Origin: Pyrocephalus nanus
Taxonomy: Eukaryota; Chordata; Aves; Passeriformes; Tyrannidae
DNA length: 64,000 nt
Direction of reading: 5' to 3'
Assembly (NCBI GenBank): GCA_038380795.1
Contig: CM076267.1
Span: 14,925,501-14,989,500, forward strand
The translations under genes and the position numbers were made by a program. The notes beneath the pieces were generated by a model. The model ran no database searches and had not been told where the DNA came from. It saw nothing but the letters and a program-made list of their open reading frames with translations. This document shows positions 36,301 to 46,906 of this stretch, piece after piece. The first letter of the stretch is position 1. Every line of letters starts with the position of its first letter.

Positions 36301-37968
36301 GAGGGTCATCAGTGGACACAAGTCCTTAGGGCTGGGTAAGCTGACGTCTGGGGGTGGGGAGGATCTGAGGAATCTTCAGTGCTGCAAGGGAACTGACCTG
36401 CAAATGATGAAAAGAAACCAGCTGGTTCATTTAAAGTCCAAAATTACATCTTTATTACCTTGTTTAAAGGAACAAATGAACTCAGTGAACTTGTGCAGCT
36501 CCCAGAATATCATGATGGCAAATAATTATAACCCTACAATGCAGGGATCTGGAAACTGATACATTGCCCAAATTTCATGGAAAGTTAATGACAGTAATTC
36601 TGCCTTTATTTGTGAAATGCTGTCTGTGCAGTCATTATTAGTGCTTAATGGGAAGGAAATATGGCTCTGGAAAGGACAGTGGCATTCTTTTTAAAGATGA
36701 GAAAAAGATCAAGACAACACGGCTATTTGGTTAATGCATTAATTGTGCCATGACCTTTGTGCCTTTCAAAGTGTCCAGTCTGCAGGTGCAGCTGGGACCT
36801 CTCTGCCTCTTGGGCCAGCGACGGATTCTTCCTCCTGCTTTACATTGGGAGTTATCCTTGAAATGCTGATGTCTCTGTTGTTGGGGATTACCACTGCTTG
36901 CCTTGGAGACTGAACACACAGACTGCTGAGAGTCCCTTTAGCTGCATCTTCTTGTTCTGGCTTCATACCATTAATGTTGCTTTAGTCAACTAGTTTCCCT
37001 ATTAGATATGTGTATTCTCCTAATATTTGTAGCCCTAAATCCTCTTCTTGTTACTTATTGAATTGATTGATACTTGTTTTAACTGGATTGGCTGATACCC
37101 CAAGATAGCATAGTCATCATAAACAGAAGCAGGACAGGTTAAGGAACTAACAGGCATTGGTAGAAAAAACATCTTTATACCTGGTTATATCTTTTTTTTC
37201 ATCTACACGTATTAAATGACAATGTCCTTGATACTTTTTTCCTTTCGATAATAATCCATTTATCTCTCCTAGGCCAATGATTCAAGAGAAGATCAAAGTG
37301 CTGGGCGAAGCTGGTCTTTCAGAAACCAATTTCTCTGAAACAGCTGAGTCCACTAATTACTGTCCTAAGGTAATTGACCTGAAAGAATATTGGTGGTCCC
37401 TGGGAGAGGCTCAATGGTCTTTGGCTTATGTAATCTGCATTGGCAGGCTGACCTTACACCTGTTCTGCCTTTAATGCCACGGACCAGATTCTCCAACTCC
37501 TCCCAGGATCCATGCCTTGACTTGGACTCTCCACAGAGATGTTCCAAACCTGCTGCTTGCAAGGAGACGTGTTAGCCTCCATGGCATTTGTATGTCTTTG
37601 AGTGTATATATAATGTATGAGATACATGTGTGTGTGTGTATCATCCATGGTACAATCTATACACATAAATGCACTGTCTTGGGGGGAGCGTCCTGTGATT
37701 GTTGCTCATTAGGTTTTATATGACAATGTCCATGCAGACTCTGTCTGTTCTGTTTTCTCAGCCTGATCCAAAGCAGCAGACCATCTATGACCTTTTCCAG
37801 AGGACCTTCTTGGAGAGCAGAGATGATGCTGATGATGCTTTGCTTCTGGAGGCAGCTGATGCTGGCTGTGAGTTTGACTCTGACAGTGTCTTGCAAGATA
37901 GAGAAGCAGAAACATGTTCAGCGAGTCCCCAAAAAAAGCGGCGTATTGAGGAGTTTTTTAAAGTGTAA
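2513..37968 (+). CDS. SMARCAL1: SMARCAL1 (HARP), annealing helicase; full gene, 16 coding exons
   Basis: Nuclear SNF2-family ATPase. The family is known to rewind RPA-coated single strands and to remodel stalled forks; loss causes Schimke immuno-osseous dysplasia in people. Exons joined in phase (2513-3383, 4052-4102, 6325-6579, 7771-7821, 11849-12029, 12944-13094, 15883-16041, 17758-17823, 24994-25134, 30601-30819, 31563-31633, 33805-33907, 34951-35133, 35627-35727, 37273-37369, 37762-37968) total 2907 nt, or 968 residues. Order: RPA32-binding motif at about 5-30; low-complexity polar linker at about 36-250; HARP1 at about 253-308; HARP2 at about 354-410; SNF2 N lobe with Walker A DDMGLGKT at 483-490 (K489), DESH at 574-577 and SGTP at 604-607; C lobe with motif [13 protein letters not shown] at 838-848. 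All junctions are GT-AG and no frame is broken, so it looks functional. The C-terminus ends [11 protein letters not shown], differing from the human tail. Confidence 0.97.
3384..4051 (+). other. SMARCAL1 intron after coding exon 1
   Basis: 668 nt of unique sequence with a normal donor (GTAAGA) and acceptor. I see no repeat or RNA gene in it. Confidence 0.8.
4052..4102 (+). CDS. SMARCAL1: SMARCAL1 coding exon 2 (second half of HARP1)
   Basis: A 51-nt exon encoding [17 protein letters not shown], with the KWNF core typical of HARP domains. The acceptor is TTTTAG and the donor GTAAGT. It enters and leaves after the first base of a codon, exactly like coding exon 4. Confidence 0.95.
4103..6324 (+). 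other. SMARCAL1 intron after coding exon 2
   Basis: About 2.2 kb of AT-rich sequence. The only recognisable content is the reverse CR1 end at 5694-5815. Small ORFs here carry no family features. Confidence 0.8.
5694..5815 (-). mobile_element. CR1 LINE 3' fragment, antisense
   Basis: Begins with the CR1 terminal repeat on the opposite strand (AATCATAGAATC), followed by GGTTGGAAAAGACCTCTGGG and ATCATCAAGTCCAACCCTTG, the hallmark reverse complement of a CR1 3' end. The match fades after a short CTA repeat at about 5764-5776, so the inner boundary is approximate. Confidence 0.88.
6325..6579 (+). CDS. SMARCAL1: SMARCAL1 coding exon 3 (end of HARP1, linker, start of HARP2)
   Basis: Encodes residues M308 (split codon) to Y392. 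After a linker of about 45 residues it contains the first half of HARP2 (ALVKGKCV...[16 protein letters not shown]). The acceptor is CCCTAG. The donor TATG|GTGAG splits the D393 codon after base one, at the position equivalent to the end of coding exon 1. Confidence 0.96.
6580..7770 (+). other. SMARCAL1 intron after coding exon 3
   Basis: About 1.2 kb. It contains a probable MIR remnant at 7080-7175 and is otherwise unique. Confidence 0.75.
7080..7175 (-). repeat. Probable MIR SINE remnant
   Basis: GAAATGAGGCACAGAGTGATGAGGTGACCTGCACAGTGTCACAGCAGGTCACTGACAGC, followed by a match to the AGAGCCAGGATTCGAACC region, resembles the reverse complement of the MIR core as I remember it. MIR is ancient in amniotes and rare in birds, so this is an old copy. 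Confidence 0.6.
7771..7821 (+). CDS. SMARCAL1: SMARCAL1 coding exon 4 (second half of HARP2)
   Basis: A 51-nt exon encoding [17 protein letters not shown] with the HARP KWNF core. The acceptor is TTGCAG and the donor GTGAGT. Its length and phases match coding exon 2. Confidence 0.96.
7822..11848 (+). other. SMARCAL1 intron after coding exon 4
   Basis: About 4.0 kb. It contains the antisense CR1 at 8915-9140, A-rich runs near 9950 and 10671-10685, and otherwise unique AT-rich sequence. No exon, RNA gene or conserved protein similarity was recognised. Confidence 0.75.
8915..9140 (-). mobile_element. CR1 LINE 3' fragment, antisense
   Basis: Starts AGAATCACAGAATGGGTCAG and continues with CATCTGGTCCAACCTCCCTC and GAGCACATGGCACAGGATTG, the reverse complement of a CR1 3' end. 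The match extends through TTCTTCCTCATATTCAGGTG to about 9140. It is diverged and lies wholly inside an intron. Confidence 0.9.
11849..12029 (+). CDS. SMARCAL1: SMARCAL1 coding exon 5 (linker to SNF2 domain)
   Basis: Encodes residues M410 (split) to V469, ending LMPFQREGV, the Q-motif region that opens SNF2 ATPase domains. The acceptor is TTGCAG. The donor is GTGAA|GTATGT, inside the N470 codon. Confidence 0.95.
12030..12943 (+). other. SMARCAL1 intron after coding exon 5
   Basis: 914 nt with a short TTG run near 12400. I see nothing else in it. Confidence 0.75.
12944..13094 (+). CDS. SMARCAL1: SMARCAL1 coding exon 6 (Walker A)
   Basis: Encodes N470 (split) to E520. It carries the ATP-binding motif [13 protein letters not shown] with catalytic lysine K489, followed by motif Ia ([10 protein letters not shown]). 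The acceptor is CCCTAG and the donor GTATGG. Confidence 0.97.
13095..15882 (+). other. SMARCAL1 intron after coding exon 6
   Basis: About 2.8 kb. It contains TTTG-rich simple repeats at about 14141-14155 and about 15543-15612. No mobile element was recognised. Confidence 0.7.
15543..15612 (+). repeat. T-rich TTTG simple repeat
   Basis: Interrupted GTTT/TTTG units with T runs, low complexity, inside an intron. Confidence 0.7.
15883..16041 (+). CDS. SMARCAL1: SMARCAL1 coding exon 7
   Basis: Residues 521-573 (RWLPSLSP... VTGKDSLTG... [11 protein letters not shown]... FQVVIV), closely like the human protein. The exon ends just before the DESH box, in phase 0. The acceptor is TTCCAG and the donor GTAAGT. 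Confidence 0.96.
16042..17757 (+). other. SMARCAL1 intron after coding exon 7
   Basis: About 1.7 kb of unique sequence. I recognise no features between the donor GTAAGT and the acceptor TTTCAG. Confidence 0.7.
17758..17823 (+). CDS. SMARCAL1: SMARCAL1 coding exon 8 (DESH box)
   Basis: A 66-nt exon for residues 574-595, beginning [24 protein letters not shown] is the Walker B/motif II variant of this subfamily and coordinates magnesium. The acceptor is TTTCAG and the donor GTACGT. Confidence 0.96.
17824..24993 (+). other. Largest SMARCAL1 intron (after coding exon 8)
   Basis: About 7.2 kb of mostly unique AT-rich DNA. A probable old CR1 remnant lies at 23309-23380. An AT-rich patch near 22600-22680 with an octamer-like TTTGCAT could be regulatory, though this is weak. 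ORFs of up to 133 codons show no recognisable domains. Confidence 0.7.
23309..23380 (-). mobile_element. Possible ancient CR1 3' remnant, antisense
   Basis: AAAGGGACCTTTGGGATAAT, then GAGTTAGACCACCTATGTTG, resembles the reverse complement of old amniote CR1 3' ends (GGGACCATTGTGATCATCTA, then GTCTGACCTCCTGTATAACA). Divergence is high. Confidence 0.45.
24994..25134 (+). CDS. SMARCAL1: SMARCAL1 coding exon 9 (motif III)
   Basis: Residues 596-642, [20 protein letters not shown] onward, with SGTP as motif III linking ATP hydrolysis to DNA translocation, then [17 protein letters not shown]. The acceptor is TCCCAG and the donor GTACTC. Confidence 0.97.
25135..30600 (+). other. SMARCAL1 intron after coding exon 9
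   Basis: About 5.5 kb of unique DNA. A 14-base direct repeat (CATCATTAGTGCAT) lies near 26270-26297. No gene or clear mobile element was recognised. Confidence 0.7.
30601..30819 (+). CDS. SMARCAL1: SMARCAL1 coding exon 10
   Basis: Residues 643-715, starting [17 protein letters not shown], with the brace-type segment [19 protein letters not shown] shared by SNF2 enzymes. The acceptor is TTCCAG and the donor GTAAGT. The last about 15 residues differ most from the human protein. Confidence 0.96.
30820..31562 (+). other. SMARCAL1 intron after coding exon 10
   Basis: 743 nt, unique. Nothing recognised. Confidence 0.7.
31563..31633 (+). CDS. SMARCAL1: SMARCAL1 coding exon 11
   Basis: Residues 716-738 ([20 protein letters not shown]...) and two bases of I739. 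The acceptor is TTACAG and the donor AT|GTAAGC. It begins the C-terminal ATPase lobe. Confidence 0.94.
31634..33804 (+). other. SMARCAL1 intron after coding exon 11
   Basis: About 2.2 kb, unique and AT-rich. Nothing recognised. Confidence 0.7.
33805..33907 (+). CDS. SMARCAL1: SMARCAL1 coding exon 12
   Basis: Residues 739 (split) to 773, with [20 protein letters not shown], helicase motif IV of the C lobe. The acceptor is ATGTAG and the donor GTAAGT. Confidence 0.95.
33908..34950 (+). other. SMARCAL1 intron after coding exon 12
   Basis: 1043 nt, unique. Nothing recognised. Confidence 0.7.
34951..35133 (+). CDS. SMARCAL1: SMARCAL1 coding exon 13 (motif V)
   Basis: Residues 774-834, with [14 protein letters not shown], then [20 protein letters not shown] (motif V) and FAELFWNPG. 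The acceptor is TCACAG and the donor GTAAGC. Confidence 0.96.
35134..35626 (+). other. SMARCAL1 intron after coding exon 13
   Basis: 493 nt with a weak acceptor at its end. Nothing else recognised. Confidence 0.7.
35627..35727 (+). CDS. SMARCAL1: SMARCAL1 coding exon 14 (motif VI)
   Basis: Residues 835-867 plus two bases of W868, containing [11 protein letters not shown], the arginine-finger motif VI at 838-848. The acceptor is unusual: TTTTTACGTTAAG, with a short pyrimidine tract and A at -3. The donor is TATG|GTAAGA. Confidence 0.95.
35728..37272 (+). other. SMARCAL1 intron after coding exon 14
   Basis: About 1.5 kb, unique. Nothing recognised. Confidence 0.7.
37273..37369 (+). CDS. SMARCAL1: SMARCAL1 coding exon 15
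   Basis: W868 (split) to K900, [20 protein letters not shown] onward, closing the C lobe. The acceptor is TCCTAG and the donor GTAATT. Confidence 0.95.
37370..37761 (+). other. Last SMARCAL1 intron
   Basis: 392 nt containing a short TG run (about 37628-37640). Ends with acceptor TTCTCAG. Confidence 0.75.
37762..37968 (+). CDS. SMARCAL1: SMARCAL1 last coding exon (C-terminal tail)
   Basis: Residues 901-968 and the TAA stop. It starts [17 protein letters not shown] like the human protein, followed by an acidic segment ([15 protein letters not shown]) and a basic tail [14 protein letters not shown]. From memory, the human tail continues about ten residues beyond the KKRR patch with a different sequence. 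The basic patch may act as a nuclear localisation signal. Confidence 0.95.
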   Translation, partial: PDPKQQTIYDLFQRTFLESRDDADDALLLEAADAGCEFDSDSVLQDREAETCSASPQKKRRIEEFFKV

Positions 37969-38061
37969 TGGTGACAGCAAAAGAGGCAGCAGCTGAGAGA
38001 TCTTTTTTTAATTAAAAAAGAAAAAACAAACCCAATCAAGTTTTATTTTTCAGTTTTCAAA

Positions 38062-38067
38062 AATAAA
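38062..38067 (+). terminator. SMARCAL1: SMARCAL1 polyadenylation signal AATAAA
   Basis: Canonical AATAAA 94 bases after the stop codon, followed by T/GT-rich sequence from about 38078. This predicts a very short 3' UTR of about 110-120 nt. Another AATAAA at 38834-38839 could serve a longer form. Confidence 0.75.
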
Positions 38068-38099
38068 AGACTTCAAGTTTTCTGTAGCATGTTTCGTCT

Positions 38100-41000
38100 C
38101 AAACGATGAGGAGGCAGTCTGACAGTGTGACAGATGTGCAGTGCACACCTGGCAGCCTGCAGGGTTTGCAGTCTGGGTTTGCTGATGACTGAATGGCCAT
38201 GTGCAAGTAGCATGCTGCTGTGTTTCAGCATGTTGGCTTCCACAGCTGTTTGATTTAAAAAGCAGGTAATGGCTGTCTGTCCACAAGGCAGAACTGTTGC
38301 AAAAACCAACTCCTCAGCAGCTGCAGAGTGCTTTTAACAATCAGTCTTCCATCTCCAAGAGTTCAAGCCTGTGTTTGTAGGAGTTGGTTCACTGGCAAAC
38401 TTAGCTTCTACTTGGGTCACTCACAAACTGGCTTTCTGATACTCTGTTTGGCCATGAGGGAAAAAGATTCAGACAGATCTTGATGTTTTGTGGAGGTGGG
38501 GAAGACAAGGGAAAAGAGCAGTCAGTACCTTGAAACTAAGCAGTGTAACTGTGTGCCAGGCAGTGTGCATTGCCTGATAGGCAGACCTGCCTGAGCGCTC
38601 TCATCTCTGACCTCATCTGCTGAATCTTGAGAGGCGCTCCATGGCATGTGCTTCTTGTGTCAGGAGAGAGTAAAGCTTGTGCTAACTGCCAGGGATTAAG
38701 CCTGGCTTCTCAGGGAGGGGTTGTGTGATTTCTTCAAGACTCAAGACTAATTTCTACAGGTGAGTGAGGAGAGGGGGACGTGCAGAGTTTTGCTCTTGTT
38801 TCATAAGAAATTGATTCTGGACTGAGCTGTTTAAATAAAAAGGTTTTTTGAATTGTGGTTCCCAAGCTTTTGATACTTTTTCTGTTTTAGCATTTCATCT
38901 CCCATTTGGACCTTAAGCTTGAGAAGTATGTGATGCAGTGGAAATATTAACATTTTTTTAAAAGTACTTACAGTGTCTGAAAGATATGTCCTTTTTGTGC
39001 TTTCTAAAACACATCAACTTTCAAATAGGAAACTGCCATGATACTTTGCTTATAGGTAAATCTCCACAGAGGTGATGCCTCTGCAAAAACTCTGGAGGCC
39101 ACTTTTGACATGGGCTTAATGTAAAGGGAAGTGGCTTTGTCTATCACAACTGGTCTTCTCAGGCATCTGCATGGTTGTGTTTATTTTTTTTGGGTGTGTA
39201 TTATTGGCAGTGTGGTGTAGCGTGATCCCCAGATTAATGTCTTTCATGCTTCTGGTCTTAGTCCTAGAAGATACTTGGAAATGGGCCAGTGTGATCAGGG
39301 AGTACAGGAGAAGATATAATTTCACAAATGTATCAGTTATCTATGTTTTATAGCCGTAATCTGTAGAGAGGTATGGGGGAAAAGCAAACTAAAGGCTTAC
39401 ATTTAGCTCCTGGAGGCCAGGAGCTAAGATGCTGTGCAGGTGGCATGCTTGGCTCTGTGCAGATACCAGACACTGATAAAAAGATCTCTCTTCCACAGCA
39501 GAGGAGAAAAGTGTTTGTGCTGCAAGATCAACCTGGTAATAATAGATATTTTTGCCTACATTGAAGGGTTTGATTATTCCATTTTCAGCAGTTGTCGTCA
39601 TGGAAATGCCCCACAGGCTGCGTATGCAGTTGTGCTGGGTGGAGAATTGCTTTCCATTCATGACTGCAGAAGGTGCTTTGGGGTGTGAGCAGCAGTGAAG
39701 GTTGTGTGACTGGGCTACTGGAGGAAATGCTTTATCTCTGGGTTTGAGACAGAGCTAAACATCATTGCTCTTGCTTCAACAGCTGGCCAGGAGATAAAGA
39801 CACACTTTCTGACATTTTTAAATGCCTGTCATCTTGAACACAGAGTATTCAATCTGTCTGTAGGACAAGTGATCTTTCTACTTGCAAAGTGGGTTGTTGT
39901 GAGTAAGGGGTGAGAAATGTTGCTGTCTGCTGACTGAAAAAAAAATATGGAAGACATTATTTGTATACCCATATTGTTTTCTCCTATAGGAGTAATTCTT
40001 TTCCTCTTTGTGAAGCTACAACTATTTCAAAACAGTATTTTTATGAAATATGCTGTAAGTAGCCTTGGAGAATTCTGCTTCTCATGAACTCTATTTATAT
40101 TGTCCATATGTTGATAAATCCCAGCCTGTTAGAGGAATGCTAGGTGTACGCTTCCTTTATTAGGACCCATAAAATCTCAGCTGGTTTGCTGCAGAGATAC
40201 AGAAGTTTTTTTGAAGTACACTTGAGATTCACTTTATCCTTACTAGATGAAAAAGGGAAGAAGAATCTTGCAGGAAAGTGCTTTTAGTGATTACTTCAAG
40301 GAATTGGAGAGACTGTGCAAGCCTTATCCCAGCTGCACCATTAGCCCATCATTAATATGGTGAGGAGGTGGCTGGGCAGCTGCCAGCAGGCTCAGACAGG
40401 ATCTCCAAGGCTTGCTGAAGAGACCTTGTACAAGGTAATGTGCAGGCTGACAGACCCACAGTGAGGCTTGGGAACATGCAGCACTCTTGGGGACTCTTCC
40501 ACCTGCCCACTGAAGATGACACAGCTTTTTGGCATTATCTAAAGCCCAGTAGAGGAAAGGGAAGGACCCATCTTCCTGGACCTTGCAGAATCTTGCTGTG
40601 GCTGGACACCTGCTTATACATCTGCATCAGTGCGCCCACTCATGCTGGAGAAAGGTGTGTTTCCAAGAAGGATGCCAAACCAGGAACAACAGGTAAAAAT
40701 ACCTGAACAGTAAGCTGGAGCATTTCAAGCTAAGTCTTCTACACGGCCCAGGCTGGCCAGCTTCATGTGCTGAAGAGTTCAAGGCACTGGACTATCAAGG
40801 TAAGGCTGAGCTGGCCTGTCTGCATCCATTATCTTCTCTGTCACTTGGAAACTGTGTTTACTCTGGCAGTGCTGGGAATGGCTGTCATCCAAGGGGGCTG
40901 GGTTTAGTTGTTGCCAGAGCTGTCTGTAACATTGGTAGATGAAGGGTATGACCATGCACTGTATTCTCACAGCAAACTTTAACTTTGTAGATACAGACCG

Positions 41001-41110
41001 GAGAATAGCAGTAGTAGTTTCTCTGTCCTGGATGTGTTGGCTGACACAAATATTATATTTCTTTAACCATATCATCCCTAAGCAGCCAAAGGAACTTTTT
41101 ATTTTCTTCT

Positions 41111-41147
<37 letters not shown>

Positions 41148-42214
41148 CTTTTTTTTTTTTAAATCTTCTAATACGCTGGTATCAAAGCTGTATCCTGTGA
41201 GTCATCATTATGATGAGGATCTGAAAAGGGAAAATATATTCCTAGGATATATCAAATGAGATTTTGACTCAACACAGGGAGATATAAATACCATTGCCTA
41301 AAGCCCTGCTGAGCCCTCTTCTGGAACATGGCTCTGGCCTACCAGCTCCCAGCAGAAGAGCTTGCAGGGGTGCCTGGCATGACGGAGTTAAACCTATGAG
41401 TGTTCAAATCCTCAAAGCAAGAGCCAAGAGGGGATGCAGCATCTGTCTGTGAGCATCTCTGAAAGTACAGTCCCCAGCCCGGGAAAGACCAACACAGTGG
41501 CAGGGTACACTCAATTCATTAATTCCTTACTAACTAACTAGACTGCAAGTGGAGAGGTCTGTCATGGGTCGAAGCAGCTGGGGTGGATATGGAGCTGTCA
41601 GGAACGGAGGAAAAGCATCTGCAAGAAGCACCTGGAGATGGTTCCTCCAGGTGGACTGGGAAGCTCTGGCTCTTTCCTGGCAGGAGGGGATGAGCTGTAG
41701 CTGGCTCTTACATTAAAAAGCTCTTGGGCTAACTAATTACATTTCTTAATGGAGGTTAATGGGTTGCTGATCCCCACGAGCATTGCAGCTCACTGACATT
41801 GGTACGTTTTGCTGACCCCACGTTTTGGTGCTGGTGGTGGAAGACGCCTCTGGTGCCTCAAACACCTGGGGGAACTGTCTGAGTGCTGAGAGTCACCTCT
41901 GCAGCAACACACAAAGGTTTTCAGGGCTGGTTGTCTCAACAGTAAATAACCCTGAGGAAATTAGGAAGTTGCCTTGGTTCCATCAGGTCAGGTTATCTTG
42001 AAACCTCTTTTAGGGTTAGGGCTGGTATGTTCCAAGATGAGAATTTGTCCTCACTGATTATTCATCATCATTATCATCTTTCTACAGTTCCAGTCAGGTT
42101 TTCTGTTCCTGTTTTAATTCTACCTACTACTCTTTCAAAACGAGGTCAGTGAATGTAAGTGCCCCATCTAGTGTGCTGGTGGAACCTCCCTGGGTGGAAG
42201 CCCAGGGCTCTGAG
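38100..42214. other. SMARCAL1-RPL37A intergenic region
   Basis: About 4.1 kb with no supported gene. It holds a long T run at 41112-41160 and otherwise unique sequence. ORFs of up to 106 codons show no domains; the one at 40939-41259 reads through the T run as polyphenylalanine and is an artefact. Confidence 0.75.
41112..41160 (+). repeat. Poly-T tract
   Basis: About 49 bases of nearly pure T with one C interruption near 41148. Its length is likely to vary and to be unreliable in an assembly. Confidence 0.9.
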
Positions 42215-42286
42215 CCCCCGCGCTCCCTCTCCCTCGGGCGGTGCTGGGGCTCATGTCCCGCTTGGCTCTCACACTGGGCTCCAAAG

Positions 42287-42400
42287 TATCACAGAACGGA
42301 CCACAGCGCATCGTCTGGTCCAACTTCGTTGCTCCAGCAGGGCCGTCCCAGAGCACAGGACACGGGACTGCATCCAGACGGTTCTTGTGCAGGGCCCGTG
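42287..42400 (-). mobile_element. CR1 LINE fragment in the RPL37A proximal promoter
   Basis: TATCACAGAACGGACCACAG, then TCGTCTGGTCCAACTTCGTT and AGAGCACAGGACACGGGACT, then GCATCCAGACGGTTCTTG, matches the reverse complement of a CR1 3' end, the same part as the copy at 8915-9140 but with more CpG. It lies about 170-280 bases upstream of the predicted transcription start. Confidence 0.8.
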
Positions 42401-42566
42401 AGTCAGACCCCACAATCCCTCCGGGCATTGTGCTCCGGGAATCGCTCCCCCATCGTGCCCAAAGCCGCTCTCCCGTGCCGGGGATGCCTCCCCGCGGGAC
42501 CCGCCCGGGCCCGCCCCCTCCGCGTCACTTCCTCGGGCACGGACCCGCCCGGACCTGCGCACGGGG

Positions 42567-42581
42567 CTCCCTCTCTGCTTC
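42567..42581 (+). promoter_or_regulatory. RPL37A: 5' TOP transcription start region of RPL37A
   Basis: CTCCCTCTCTGCTTC, a C-led pyrimidine tract about 15-29 bases upstream of the ATG. Ribosomal protein mRNAs start at such terminal oligopyrimidine tracts, which place their translation under mTOR/LARP1 control. The exact start base is inferred. Confidence 0.65.
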
Positions 42582-42595
42582 AGGGCCGGCGCAAG

Positions 42596-45644
<3,049 letters not shown>

Positions 45645-45709
45645 AAGCTAATTCCTGTTCTCCATGTGAAACTTCTTTTTTTCCTGTTGTCAACATCTGT
45701 CCTTTTATC

Positions 45710-45715
45710 AATAAA
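45710..45715 (+). terminator. RPL37A: RPL37A polyadenylation signal AATAAA
   Basis: AATAAA 66 bases after the stop codon, giving a short 3' UTR of about 80-90 nt, as usual for ribosomal protein mRNAs. Confidence 0.9.
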
Positions 45716-45770
45716 AGGGTGATAATGGAGTAGAATCACATTCATCTTTTCTGCAGGAAGTTCTGTCTTT

Positions 45771-46906
45771 TGTGTTACGTGTTGATCCTGGCTGGATGTC
45801 AGGTACCCATCAAAGCTGCTCCATAACTTCCCTCCTCAGCTGGACAGGGTAGAAAAAATACAAGGGAAGGTTTGTGGGTTGAGATAAGGGCAGGGAGAGA
45901 TCTGGTTACCTAGTTTCCCTTACAGACCTGACTTGGATAAATTGGTTTAATTTTATTACCAATCATATCAGAGTATGATAACGAGAAATAAAGCCAAATG
46001 TCGATTCCACTCAACCCTCCCTTCTTCCAGGGCTCAATTATTGATTTTTTTCTCACTCCCTCCCCCCCAGCAGCAGCACAGGGGGGACAGGGAATGGGGG
46101 CTGCAGTCAGTTCATCACATGCTGACTACGCTGCTCCGTCTTTCTCAGGGGAGTGCTCTTCACACTTCCTCTGCTCCAGCATGGGCTCCCTTCCATGGGG
46201 TGCAGTCCTTCAAAAACACTGCTCCTGTGTGTGTCCCTTCCATGGGGTGCAGTCCCTCAGGAACAGGCTGCTCCAGTATGGGTCTGCCATGGGGTCACAA
46301 GTGCTGCAAGCAAACCTGCTCCAGCATGGATTCCTCTTCATGGGGGCACAGGTTCTGCCAAAAGCCTGCTCCAGTGTGGGCTTCCTACTGTGCTACAGCC
46401 ACCTTTGGACGTACCCCTGCTCCAGCATGGAATGCTCTTCGGGCTGCAAAACCCCCCCCCAGTGTTTTGCTAAATAGAAGTTCATTTGTCATGGTTATCC
46501 TCTGTTGGTGGGTGTGCCTGCACCCCCTCTGCACCTGGGATGTTACCTTACACACTGTCAGCAAAGCACCCACTGCTCATTAACCTTTAAAATTCCCCTC
46601 TCTCACAAACCACTTCCTCTCTCCCTTTCTCTACTGCCCTGGGTACCTGCAGAGCTGTTGCTCTCACATACTCTCCTCTCTCCAGCTGCTTCTGCATGGG
46701 GATTTTTCCCCTTCTTAAATGTAATATCCCAGAGGCACTACCACCATGGCCTATGGACTTGGGCTTGGCCAACGGTGGGTCCGTGCTGGAGCCGGCTGAC
46801 GTTGGCTCTGTTGGACAAAGGGCAAGCTTCTGGCAGCTTCTCACAGAGGCCACCACTGTAACCACCCTCCTACCAAACCCTTGCCATGCAAACTCAGTAC
46901 ACTGTT
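45771..46906 (+). mobile_element. LTR-like avian repeat, copy A
   Basis: Begins TGTGTTACGTGTTGATCCTG and contains TGGCTGGATGTCAGGTACCC, GAGATAAGGGCAGGGAGAGA, TTATTACCAATCATATCAGA, a tandem array of CTGCTCCAGC-led units (46171-46465), then a segment matching copy B (CCCCTTCTTAAATG, CCAGAGGCACTACCACC, CAGCTTCTCACAGAGGCCAC) and finally CCTTGCCATGCAAACTCAGT. I recognise this as a widespread avian repeat and believe it is the LTR of an endogenous retrovirus family; I have not confirmed that class. ORFs inside it are not genes. It starts about 55 bases after the RPL37A poly(A) signal. Confidence 0.7.
46171..46465 (+). repeat. Six-unit tandem array, about 49 bp per unit
   Basis: Units beginning CTGCTCC start at 46171, 46219, 46268, 46316, 46366 and 46417, spaced 48-51 bases. 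Most continue with AGCATGGG-like sequence, and several carry CCATGGGGTGCAGTCC. The array is inside copy A and absent from copy B. Confidence 0.85.

Noticed and set aside
40939..41259. 106-codon ORF with a polyphenylalanine stretch
   Set aside because: It is produced by the poly-T tract at 41112-41160.
45975..46583. ORFs of 202, 159 and 106 codons with repeated SMGS/CSSM-like peptides
   Set aside because: These are translations of the 49-bp tandem array in the LTR-like repeat; they are open because the unit lacks stops in these frames.
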